NCBI GenBank assembly: GCA_023268425.1
Contig: JALRFN010000201.1
Location: 1-6,483 of the forward strand
Origin: Burkholderiaceae bacterium
Lineage (GTDB): Bacteria; Pseudomonadota; Gammaproteobacteria; Burkholderiales; Burkholderiaceae_C
Direction: 5' to 3'
DNA: 6,483 bases
In this document: in pieces, positions 1-5,584 of the stretch
Numbering within the stretch: the first letter of the stretch is position 1
Layout: every line of letters begins with the position of its first letter
Program-made: the position numbers and the translations under genes
Notes under the pieces: generated by a model
Databases searched by the model: none
Told to the model about the DNA's origin: nothing
Seen by the model: the letters and a program-made list of their open reading frames with translations, nothing else

Positions 1-1
1 T

Positions 2-1039
2 GCGCGGCTCTGCGAAAACGATCGTATTTGGGAATTCTGGATGAACCTGATGCGTCGGATCGAAAAACACATCCTGTGGCGGCAAATCTTGTTCAGTTGG
101 CTGCCACCTCGAAATATCAAAGGCAAACAAGGCGTGTTTGGTCACTTTTGTGCGGGTGGCGATATTCGCTTTTTCCACGAAGCGGCGCTGAGCGGTGATC
201 CGAAGTTAGAAGATTTTTTCACCGAAGAGTACGCGCTCAACCAACTGATCTTCAGTTATCCCAAGCCCTACATCGCCTTCATGGATGGCGTGGTCATGGG
301 CGGTGGCATGGGCATCAGTCAAGGCGCGTCGACACGTGTGGTCACGCCCAGCACCAAGATGGCCATGCCCGAGACCAACATTGGCCTATTCCCCGACGTG
401 GGTGGTGGCCACTTCTTGGCCAAGTGCCCTGGTCACGTGGGCGAGTGGTTGGGCCTGGGCGGGCAAATCATTGGTGCAGGCGATGCTGTGGCCTTCGGCT
501 TGGCCGACGTGGTGGTGGCCGATGAGCGCTTGCCTGAACTGTGGGCGGCTTTACCAGCTTGGGCCGAGGAGGGCGCCCCAGCCTTGGCCGCAGGACTGCG
601 CGCGGCGCACGTCGGCGCCCTGACGCCACACGCTGACCAAATCGACACCATCAACGCCATATACAGCGCTGACAGCCTGGCTGAAATCGCTCAGCGCTTG
701 CAGGCCCACGACAGCGATTGGGCAAAGGCTGCTGCCCAGGTTTTTGCGCAGCGCTCACCCTTGATGATGCACGTGGTCTTGGAGCAAATCCGCCGTGCCC
801 GCAGCATGAGCCTTGAGGACGAGTTGCGCATGGAGCGAGACATGGTGCGCCATTGCTTTCACCTGCGGCCCGGCACCGCCAGCGAGACCGTGGAGGGTGT
901 GCGTGCCCTGGTCATCGACAAGGACAACGCGCCCAAGTGGAACCCACCCACCATCGCAGAGGTCGACCCCGCGATGGTGCAGGCCTTTTTCGACAGCCCC
1001 TGGCCTGCCGCCATGCACCCTTTGCGCCATTGGCTTTGA
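2..1039 (+). CDS. Enoyl-CoA hydratase/isomerase family protein, probable 3-hydroxyisobutyryl-CoA hydrolase, 5'-partial
   Basis: Crotonase-fold enzyme, best matched to the 3-hydroxyisobutyryl-CoA hydrolase branch, which releases 3-hydroxyisobutyrate from its CoA ester in valine breakdown in the cytosol. Counting from the ATG at 41, the oxyanion-hole segment FCAGGDIR lies at residues 36-43, the glycine-rich GVVMGGGMG at about 83-91, and MPETNIGLFPDVGG at 109-122. The last carries the Glu (111) and Asp (119) that HIBYL-CoA hydrolases use. The C-terminal helical region (LRMERDMVRHC, then DKDNAPKWNPP) also fits this branch. The reading frame is open to the window edge, and the family usually has about 65 residues before CAGGD where only 49 fit here, so the gene is taken as partial; ATG 41 is merely the first Met. 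The first ~35 residues do not resemble the family and are AT-richer (see findings). Hydratase activity cannot be excluded; family membership is firm, substrate less so. Confidence 0.85.
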   Translation, partial: ARLCENDRIWEFWMNLMRRIEKHILWRQILFSWLPPRNIKGKQGVFGHFCAGGDIRFFHEAALSGDPKLEDFFTEEYALNQLIFSYPKPYIAFMDGVVMGGGMGISQGASTRVVTPSTKMAMPETNIGLFPDVGGGHFLAKCPGHVGEWLGLGGQIIGAGDAVAFGLADVVVADERLPELWAALPAWAEEGAPALAAGLRAAHVGALTPHADQIDTINAIYSADSLAEIAQRLQAHDSDWAKAAAQVFAQRSPLMMHVVLEQIRRARSMSLEDELRMERDMVRHCFHLRPGTASETVEGVRALVIDKDNAPKWNPPTIAEVDPAMVQAFFDSPWPAAMHPLRHWL

Positions 1040-1046
1040 AGGCTGG

Positions 1047-1290
1047 TTGAACCTGAATCCGGCAGTTGATCGCTCAATTCCCGCTGATCAAGCCCATGAA
1101 TACAGGCCTGCTTGAGCACGACGCGGCTCACCTGATGGGTGATGTCGCTATGCACCTCACTGAGTAGCCCTGGAACGCGCTGGCCGCGTTGTTCCTCCTT
1201 GCTGGCAGGAGCCAGCCGCGTCGTCACGCCTTGCCGGCTCATCCCAGGACCGCCCACTGGGGTGTATCCATCCGCCGGATTTAGGTTGAA
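1047..1290. repeat. Pair of 19-bp imperfect inverted repeats bounding a ~240-bp non-coding block
   Basis: TTGAACCTGAATCCGGCAG at 1047-1065 is matched in inverted orientation by 1272-1290 (reverse complement TTCAACCTAAATCCGGCGG), 16 of 19 identical. The block starts 8 bases after the hydrolase stop and ends against the transporter terminator. No convincing gene lies inside. A frame on the minus strand stays open through it but has no credible start site and resembles no family I know. A perfect 6-bp hairpin (GCTGGC / GCCAGC, 1201-1216) lies inside. It could be a MITE-like element, the ends of a decayed insertion sequence, or an intergenic repeat family. No target-site duplication is evident. 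Confidence 0.4.
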
Positions 1291-1314
1291 AAGCCCGCGA
1301 CTTGGGCGCGGGCT
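1288..1314 (-). terminator. Rho-independent terminator of the YeeE/YedE gene
   Basis: On the minus strand, AGCCCGCG (1314-1307) pairs perfectly with CGCGGGCT (1299-1292) across a 7-base loop, followed directly by TTTT (the last T of the stem plus 1291-1289) and then C. The hairpin begins 8 bases after the transporter stop codon, the expected place. The T tract is short, so efficiency is uncertain. Read on the plus strand it has no T run and so is not a good terminator for the hydrolase gene. Confidence 0.7.
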
Positions 1315-1322
1315 GATGGGGC

Positions 1323-2405
1323 TCAGTGCGCGGGCGCGGGGTCGCCGACGGGCGGCGTCGCAGCCTCGGCAGATTTGGGGCGGTCCAGCAAGGCGTCGGT
1401 CACGCCAGCGGCCAGCCACATGAACAGCAAGGCGACCCAGGCGGTGATGGCCATCACCGAGCCACCCGTGATGCCCGCTCCAACGGCGCAACCACCCGCG
1501 AGCATGCCGCCAAAGCCCATCAACACCGCGCCCACGATGTAGCGTGTCAGCCCGGTGGACTCGGTGAAGGCTTGCAGCTTGAATTCACCCGCGATCAGCG
1601 CTGCAAAAAACGAACCGGCGAAGACCCCCAACACGATGCCCACATCAAAGCTGGGCACGAAGTGCGGCTCGTTGATCAAGCCCATCAAGGTGTCGGCTGA
1701 AGGCCCCGTGAAGCTCACGCTCTTGATGGGCACCACATCAAACGACCAACTGGCGTGCCATTGCGTGGCCGCCCAGCCCAATGCCACCGATGCGCCCACA
1801 CCGATGGCGCCCAAAGCGAGCCATTTGCTGGTGCCGCTGCGGCGGGCCAAGACCACGGCGCCGATCAGCATCATGACGGCCAACACCGTGCCACTGTGGG
1901 CGGGCAGCATGGCGGCCAAGTTGCGGTGCGCGGCATCGACCAGCCACCATTGCGAAATCGATTCACGCAAAGGCGACAGGCCACCACGCAAAGAGGCTTG
2001 TGCACTCACGGTGACGATCAATCCCGCGATCAGTGCGCGCTGGTTGCCTGTGGCTGACAAGACCAGCAAGCGGCTGGCGCAGCCGCGTGCCATGACCATA
2101 CCGACCCCGAACAGCAAGCCACCGACCACGGCGCCGGATAGTGAGCCGGTGGTGGCGAGTTGACGGATGTGTGAGGTTTCTAAAAAGCCACTGTTGATCA
2201 TGGCTTGGACGATCAGCAGCGTGGTGGCAAAGGTGAACAGCCAAATGGCGAATTTGCTGCCAATTTGGCCGCGCCAAAACTCAACGGTGGCGGCGCGCAA
2301 GCAAAATTGGCTGCGCTGGGCGAGGGCGCCAAACATGGCGCCCACCAGAACGCCCAAAAAGACGGAGACCGTCGGGGTAGACCAGGTGGAGAGGAGTGAT
2401 TCCAT
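1323..2405 (-). CDS. YeeE/YedE (TsuA-like) family inner-membrane sulfur-compound transporter
   Basis: Integral membrane protein of 360 residues, the usual length for full two-repeat YeeE/YedE proteins. The characterised relative TsuA takes up thiosulfate using conserved cysteines. Here single cysteines sit in three family-type motifs: RSQFCLRAA (C35), GMVMARGCASR (C109) and GGMLAGGCAVGAG (C306). The second and third are the equivalent glycine-rich loops of the two halves. About nine hydrophobic stretches can be seen, roughly at 13-30, 53-70, 90-106, 123-137, 172-187, 196-212, 255-272, 288-304 and 317-337. A short Pro/Ala-rich tail follows. No TusA/TsuB-like sulfur-carrier partner lies in the window. 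The start is ATG 2405. The only strong Shine-Dalgarno (GGAGG near 2427-2433) is about 21 bases upstream, too far to be ideal, but no in-frame start lies nearer to it. The gene has its own FNR-type promoter and terminator, so it is probably a single-gene unit. The exact substrate (thiosulfate, sulfite, selenite or other) cannot be told. Confidence 0.85.
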   Translation of the reverse strand: MESLLSTWSTPTVSVFLGVLVGAMFGALAQRSQFCLRAATVEFWRGQIGSKFAIWLFTFATTLLIVQAMINSGFLETSHIRQLATTGSLSGAVVGGLLFGVGMVMARGCASRLLVLSATGNQRALIAGLIVTVSAQASLRGGLSPLRESISQWWLVDAAHRNLAAMLPAHSGTVLAVMMLIGAVVLARRSGTSKWLALGAIGVGASVALGWAATQWHASWSFDVVPIKSVSFTGPSADTLMGLINEPHFVPSFDVGIVLGVFAGSFFAALIAGEFKLQAFTESTGLTRYIVGAVLMGFGGMLAGGCAVGAGITGGSVMAITAWVALLFMWLAAGVTDALLDRPKSAEAATPPVGDPAPAH

Positions 2406-2502
2406 GATGTGTTTCCATTCTTGGCGCTCCTCCCTGCAAGGTGCACCGGCGCAAGCGACGCGGTGAACCCGATCTGTTGCTTCTTGTTTTTATGCCTGCA
2501 TC

Positions 2503-2508
2503 ATTATG
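2503..2508 (-). promoter_or_regulatory. -10 box (CATAAT) of the YeeE/YedE promoter
   Basis: The minus strand reads CATAAT at 2508-2503, one mismatch from TATAAT, in an AT-rich patch (2491-2520) that stands out from the surroundings. The predicted transcript start is near 2496, giving a leader of about 90 bases before ATG 2405. No good -35 box is needed if the FNR-type site activates this promoter, because that site covers the -35 region. Confidence 0.5.
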
Positions 2509-2529
2509 TTTGCATATTTGCGCTTGAGC

Positions 2530-2543
2530 TTGATGTGCATCAA
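2530..2543 (-). promoter_or_regulatory. FNR/Anr (CRP-FNR family) binding site upstream of the YeeE/YedE gene
   Basis: TTGATGTGCATCAA matches the FNR/Anr consensus TTGAT-N4-ATCAA at every defined base. The palindrome extends to 18 bp (2528-2545: GCTTGATG-TG-CATCAAGC). Its centre (2536.5) is about 41 bases upstream of the start predicted from the -10 box at 2508-2503, the classic class II activator position. This suggests induction of the transporter under low oxygen, or by another CRP/FNR-family regulator such as Dnr. The other direction reads into the 3' end of smpB antisense and has no gene to control. Confidence 0.65.
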
Positions 2544-2599
2544 GCCCAAGCCGCCTTGTCGCTGCGCCGAGACAGCCTTGGGCTGAAGTGGGCTTCAGC
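2543..2599 (-). promoter_or_regulatory. Overlapping hairpins at the 3' end of smpB
   Basis: Two potential RNA stems follow or straddle the smpB stop. The first is perfect: GCTGAAG / CTTCAGC (2582-2588 with 2593-2599, 4-base loop), and it contains the stop codon. The second is AGCCCAAG / CTTGGGCT (2543-2550 with 2577-2584), which shares bases 2582-2584 with the first and so competes with it. Neither has a downstream T tract, so these are not canonical terminators. They may stabilise the smpB 3' end or modulate read-through. Confidence 0.35.
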
Positions 2600-3086
2600 G
2601 GTGCTGTGATTTCATGGCGCGCTCGACCTCGCGCTTGCCTTCGCGTTCTTTGACCGTGGCGCGTTTGTCAAATTCGGCCTTGCCCTTGGCCAAGGCGATG
2701 TCGCATTTCACGCGGCCATTTTTCCAGTGCAAGTTCAGTGGCACCAGAGTGAAGCCGCGCTGCTCGACCTTGCCGATCAAGCGCTCGATTTCATCTTTGT
2801 GCATGAGCAGCTTCTTGGTCCGTGCGCTGTCGGCGCGCACGTGCGTGCTGGCCGAAATCAGGGGGTTGATTTGGCAGCCGATCAAAAACAGCTCGCCGTT
2901 GCGAATCACGATGTAACCGTCGGTGAGCTGCACCTTGCCTTGACGCAGGGCTTTCACCTCCCAACCTTCCAGCACCACACCGGCCTCAAAGCGGTCCTCG
3001 ATGTGGTAGTTGAATTGGGCTTTCTTGTTGTCGGCGATGCGCGCTGGCGCCGCCTTGTTGCCCGTGCTGGGTTTCTTGCTGGCCAT
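2595..3086 (-). CDS. smpB: SsrA-binding protein SmpB
   Basis: Partner of tmRNA (SsrA) in trans-translation: it brings tmRNA to stalled ribosomes, mimics the missing codon-anticodon helix, and lets the tagged nascent chain be released and degraded. It is cytosolic and ribosome-associated. The beta-barrel core is plain to see: IADNKKAQFNYHIEDRFEAG, then VLEGWEVKALRQGKVQL, ELFLIGCQINPL, TKKLLMHKDEI and LVPLNLHWKNGRVKCDIALAKGK. The C-terminal basic tail (KREVERAMKSQHR) is the part that inserts into the mRNA channel. I prefer ATG 3086 (163 aa, MASKKP...), close to the usual ~150-160 aa. A GTG at 3110 would add eight residues. Neither start has a good Shine-Dalgarno. No ssrA gene is in the window. 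The gene is transcribed divergently from ratA, with closely packed promoters between. Confidence 0.95.
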   Translation of the reverse strand: MASKKPSTGNKAAPARIADNKKAQFNYHIEDRFEAGVVLEGWEVKALRQGKVQLTDGYIVIRNGELFLIGCQINPLISASTHVRADSARTKKLLMHKDEIERLIGKVEQRGFTLVPLNLHWKNGRVKCDIALAKGKAEFDKRATVKEREGKREVERAMKSQHR

Positions 3087-3135
3087 GTCTTGTGGTTTTG
3101 GGTGGGTCACACTCAGGGGGCAATGAACACCCCCC

Positions 3136-3141
3136 TACAAT
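3136..3141 (+). promoter_or_regulatory. -10 box (TACAAT) of the ratA promoter
   Basis: TACAAT starts 26 bases before the ratA ATG, giving a predicted leader of about 14 bases. The guaB promoter has the same box at the same 26-base distance. No recognisable -35 box is present at 16-18 bp spacing. Just upstream, AGGGGG (3115-3120) and CCCCCT (3131-3136) form an inverted repeat that overlaps the box by its T, a possible operator or cruciform. Confidence 0.5.
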
Positions 3142-3156
3142 CGTGCAAAGCCTGAG

Positions 3157-3162
3157 ATTGTA
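3157..3162 (-). promoter_or_regulatory. -10 box (TACAAT) of the smpB promoter, overlapping the ratA start codon
   Basis: The minus strand reads TACAAT at 3162-3157, so its first base is opposite the A of the ratA ATG. It predicts smpB transcripts starting near 3150 with a ~64-base leader to ATG 3086. The -35 region would lie inside ratA and is not obvious. Together with the ratA box the two promoters face each other and overlap. Confidence 0.4.
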
Positions 3163-3605
3163 TGAAAGTCATTGAAAAAACCGTATTGCTGACCCACAGC
3201 GCGCACCAAATGTATGCCTTGGTCACCGATGTGGCGTCTTACCCTGCGTTTTTGCCATGGTGCAGCGAGGGTTTGGTGATGGAGACCCACGATGACGGCG
3301 TGACGGCACGGCTGGGCATGTCTTTGGCGGGTTTTACCCACCATTTCGTCACGCGCAACACCATGGTGGCCGACCGCAGCTTGGACATGAGCTTGGTCGA
3401 TGGCCCGTTTTCACACCTCGAAGGGCGCTGGACATTTCAGGACTTGGGCACGCCCGAGGACCCTGCGTGCAAAGTGGTGTTTGACCTGCGTTACGACTTT
3501 TCTTCGGGCATGTTGGCGCGGGTTGTCGGCCCCGTGTTCGACAAAATCGCCGCCAGCCTGATCGACGCCTTTGTGCAGCGTGCAGACGCCTTGTACGGGG
3601 AGTGA
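3162..3605 (+). CDS. ratA: RatA family START-domain protein (COQ10-like)
   Basis: Small single-domain protein of 147 aa in the RatA/COQ10 branch of the START (polyketide cyclase/SRPBCC) fold, about the usual length. Characteristic segments are the N-terminal strand MKVIEKTVLL, the helix and loop YALVTDVASYPAFLPWC (residues ~18-34), the central strands LVDGPFSHLEGRWTF and the closing amphipathic helix FDKIAASLIDAFVQRADALYG. E. coli RatA was described as binding 50S subunits and hindering 70S formation. Mitochondrial Coq10 relatives bind ubiquinone and support respiration; which role applies here is not decided by sequence. The start ATG 3162 has only a weak Shine-Dalgarno and a very short predicted leader. 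It is followed at 5 bases by rnfH, so the two are co-transcribed, matching the conserved ratA-rnfH pair of proteobacteria. Confidence 0.9.
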   Translation: MKVIEKTVLLTHSAHQMYALVTDVASYPAFLPWCSEGLVMETHDDGVTARLGMSLAGFTHHFVTRNTMVADRSLDMSLVDGPFSHLEGRWTFQDLGTPEDPACKVVFDLRYDFSSGMLARVVGPVFDKIAASLIDAFVQRADALYGE

Positions 3606-3610
3606 AGCCC

Positions 3611-3961
3611 ATGCGCGTCGATGTGTTTTTTGCGCCGCATGCCAACGCTGTGTTGCAGCAAACCTTGGCGCTGCCCGAGGGCAGCACGGTGGCAGATGCG
3701 TTGACGCGATTGGGTGCGGCCTCCGTTGGCGCCACCTGGCGCGATGCCGTGCACCACGCGCAAACAGGCGCTCTGGGCCTGAGCCTGTGGTCGCGCCGTG
3801 TCGAGTTGGGCGAGCGGCTGCGCGAGGGCGATCGCCTGGAGTTGTCTCGTCCCTTGCTCGTCGACCCTAAGGTGGCGCGGCGTGAGCGTTTCAAGGGGCA
3901 GGGCAGCAAGACCACGGGGCTGTTTTCCAAAAAGCGGCCGGGCGCCAAAGCGGGCTATTGA
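3611..3961 (+). CDS. rnfH: RnfH family ubiquitin-like protein
   Basis: RnfH/UPF0125 family protein with a beta-grasp (ubiquitin-like) fold; the name comes from association with the Rnf complex locus, but the biochemical role is not established. Visible marks are the first strand MRVDVFFA, LPEGSTVADAL leading into the helix, LGLSLWSRRVELGERLREGDRLEL and the signature RPLLVDPKVARRERF near residues 78-92. A basic tail (KGQGSKTTGLFSKKRPGAKAG) follows. I start at ATG 3611 (116 aa) because GGGAG at 3598-3602 is well placed. A GTG at 3602, which overlaps the ratA stop, would add three residues. No Rnf electron-transport gene is in the window, which is normal for the ratA-rnfH arrangement next to smpB. 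Confidence 0.88.
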   Translation: MRVDVFFAPHANAVLQQTLALPEGSTVADALTRLGAASVGATWRDAVHHAQTGALGLSLWSRRVELGERLREGDRLELSRPLLVDPKVARRERFKGQGSKTTGLFSKKRPGAKAGY

Positions 3962-3970
3962 TTGCTGCTG

Positions 3971-3995
3971 GCGGCGCGAGCCTTCGCCGCGCTTT
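3971..3995 (+). terminator. Possible weak terminator after rnfH
   Basis: GCGGCG (3971-3976) pairs with CGCCGC (3985-3990) across an 8-base loop, followed by GCTTTG. The position, 9 bases after the rnfH stop and before the guaB promoter, fits a terminator, but the stem is short and the T run is only three, so this is tentative. Confidence 0.3.
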
Positions 3996-4022
3996 GTATA
4001 CGCCTGCGCAAATGCGCCTAGA

Positions 4023-4028
4023 TACAAT
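4023..4028 (+). promoter_or_regulatory. -10 box (TACAAT) of the guaB promoter
   Basis: TACAAT begins 26 bases before the guaB ATG, predicting a leader of about 14 bases that is largely the Shine-Dalgarno region (GGGAG 4038-4042). No clear -35 box lies at 17 bp. The segment TGCGC-AAA-TGCGC (4005-4017), a direct repeat that also reads as GCGC/GCGC inverted, sits in the spacer and could be an operator. It is not a good match to the enterobacterial PurR box. Confidence 0.5.
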
Positions 4029-4048
4029 CCGCTTTTTGGGAGTTTTCC

Positions 4049-5518
4049 ATGCGCTTACAAGGTCTCGGCCTGACCTTTGACGACGTGTTGTTGGTTCCGG
4101 CGTACTCCAACGTCCTGCCCAAAGACACTAGCCTTTCCACCCAATTTTCGCGTGACATCAGACTGAACCTGCCCTTGGTTTCAGCGGCCATGGACACCGT
4201 CACCGAAGCGCGTTTGGCCATTGCGATGGCGCAAGAAGGCGGCATCGGCATCGTGCACAAAAACCTCAGCGCTGCGGAGCAAGCCGCGCAAGTGCTTAAG
4301 GTCAAACGCTACGAAAGCGGCGTGCTGCGCGACCCCGTGGTGATCACCCCCGAACACACCGTTCGCCAGGTCATGGCCTTGTCCGACGAGTTGGGCGTGT
4401 CGGGCTTCCCTGTGGTTGAGGGCAAGCGCGTGGTCGGCATCGTGACCGGGCGCGATTTGCGTTTTGAAAGCCGCTACGACATGGCGGTGCGCGAAATCAT
4501 GACGCCCGCTGATCGCTTGATCACCGTGCCCGAAGGCACCACGCCCGAAGAAGCCAAAGCCCTGCTGAACAAGCACCGCTTGGAGCGCTTGTTGGTGGTG
4601 AGCGATGCATTTGAGCTGCGCGGCCTGATCACGGTCAAAGACATCACCAAGCAGTTGAACTTCCCCAACGCAGCACGCGACGACGCAGGCCGATTGTTGG
4701 TTGGTGCCGCTGTCGGCGTGGGGGTGGGCACCGAAGAGCGCGTGGAGGCCTTGGTCAACGCGGGCGTGGACGCCATCATTGTCGACACGGCACACGGCCA
4801 CAGCCAGGGCGTTTTGGACCGCGTGCGCTGGGTCAAGCAAAACTACCCGCAGGTGCAAGTGGTGGGCGGCAACATCGCCACCGGCGCTGCAGCGCGGGCA
4901 TTGGTTGAGGCGGGCGCTGATGCGGTCAAGGTGGGCATTGGCCCCGGCAGCATTTGCACCACGCGCGTGGTCGCAGGCGTGGGCGTGCCGCAAATCACCG
5001 CCATCGACAACGTTGCCACAGCGCTGCGGGGCACGGGTGTGCCTTTGATTGGTGACGGTGGTGTGCGCTTCAGCGGTGACATTGCCAAGGCCATTGCGGC
5101 GGGCGCGAGCACCATCATGATGGGCTCCATGTTCGCGGGCACCGAAGAGGCGCCGGGTGAAGTGATCTTGTACCAAGGTCGCTCCTACAAGAGCTACCGA
5201 GGCATGGGCAGCATCGGTGCCATGAAGCAAGGCAGTGCCGATCGCTACTTCCAAGAGGCCACCAGCGACAACCCCAACAACGACAAGTTGGTGCCTGAGG
5301 GCATTGAGGGGCGCGTCCCCTACAAGGGTTCGGTGGTGTCCATCGTCTACCAGATGGCTGGCGGTTTGCGCGCCTCCATGGGCTATTGCGGCTGCACGAC
5401 GGTGGCCGAAATGCAAGAGCGCGCTGAGTTTGTGCAAATCACTTCGGCGGGCTTCCGCGAAAGCCACGTGCACGACGTACAAATCACCAAAGAAGCGCCA
5501 AATTACCGCGTGGAGTAA
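4049..5518 (+). CDS. guaB: Inosine-5'-monophosphate dehydrogenase
   Basis: Oxidises IMP to XMP with NAD+, the first committed step to GMP, in the cytosol as a tetramer/octamer. At 489 aa it has the full bacterial length. The N-terminal part of the TIM barrel (GLTFDDVLLVPAYSNVLP, SAAMDTVTE) leads into two CBS domains at about 93-150 and 152-204 (DPVVITPEHTVRQVM...; MTPADRLITVPEGTT...), which bind regulatory nucleotides. The barrel resumes with VDTAHGHSQGVLD, VVGGNIATG and the active-site loop GIGPGSICTTR with the catalytic Cys303. IMP-binding GDGGVRFSGD, MMGSMFAGTEEAPGE, YRGMGSIGAM and the flap Arg399-Tyr400 follow. All key residues are present. GGGAG at 4038-4042 supports ATG 4049. It is followed, 66 bases after its stop, by the kbp-like gene and then guaA, which catalyses the next step. 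Confidence 0.98.
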   Translation: MRLQGLGLTFDDVLLVPAYSNVLPKDTSLSTQFSRDIRLNLPLVSAAMDTVTEARLAIAMAQEGGIGIVHKNLSAAEQAAQVLKVKRYESGVLRDPVVITPEHTVRQVMALSDELGVSGFPVVEGKRVVGIVTGRDLRFESRYDMAVREIMTPADRLITVPEGTTPEEAKALLNKHRLERLLVVSDAFELRGLITVKDITKQLNFPNAARDDAGRLLVGAAVGVGVGTEERVEALVNAGVDAIIVDTAHGHSQGVLDRVRWVKQNYPQVQVVGGNIATGAAARALVEAGADAVKVGIGPGSICTTRVVAGVGVPQITAIDNVATALRGTGVPLIGDGGVRFSGDIAKAIAAGASTIMMGSMFAGTEEAPGEVILYQGRSYKSYRGMGSIGAMKQGSADRYFQEATSDNPNNDKLVPEGIEGRVPYKGSVVSIVYQMAGGLRASMGYCGCTTVAEMQERAEFVQITSAGFRESHVHDVQITKEAPNYRVE

Positions 5519-5553
5519 TTTTTAGGTATTCATTTGTTCGCGTTGCTTTTATG

Positions 5554-5579
5554 CTCCTGGGGTGTTCACACCTCAGGAG
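5554..5579 (+). promoter_or_regulatory. Hairpin sequestering the Shine-Dalgarno of the kbp-like gene
   Basis: Positions 5554-5564 and 5569-5579 form an 11-bp stem (ten Watson-Crick pairs plus one G-U at 5560/5573) with a TTCA loop. The 3' arm contains the AGGAG Shine-Dalgarno, all paired with CTCCT of the 5' arm. The stem ends 5 bases before ATG 5585. There is no T tract, so it is not a terminator. It would limit ribosome access until melted or displaced, as in RNA thermometers or other translation switches. Confidence 0.55.
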
Positions 5580-5584
5580 AAAGC

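Noticed and set aside
859..1491. A 210-codon minus-strand open frame running through the 1040-1322 gap
   Set aside because: It overlaps both the hydrolase and transporter genes, has no ribosome site, and no segment is recognisable. Only the inverted repeats in the gap were kept.
1555..2163. Plus-strand 202-codon open frame
   Set aside because: It is antisense to the YeeE/YedE gene, whose membrane segments and cysteine motifs are clear.
4005..4018. PurR-type operator before guaB
   Set aside because: The GCGC-AAAT-GCGC inverted element departs from the enterobacterial PurR box, so it is mentioned only as a possible operator of unknown kind.
3349..4027. Minus-strand open frames (199 and 178 codons) over ratA-rnfH
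   Set aside because: These are shadow frames of two recognised genes, with an Arg/Pro/Ser- or Gln/Ala-rich composition typical of such shadows.
4181..5482. A 433-codon open frame on the minus strand opposite guaB
   Set aside because: It lies wholly antisense to an unmistakable full-length guaB, is rich in His/Ala/Val as expected of GC-rich shadow frames, and matches no family.
5534..5584. Upstream start for the Kbp-like protein (17 extra residues)
   Set aside because: The added residues do not resemble the family start, the strong ribosome site serves ATG 5585, and MGLIAFLKDAGEKLFG aligns with known Kbp N-termini.
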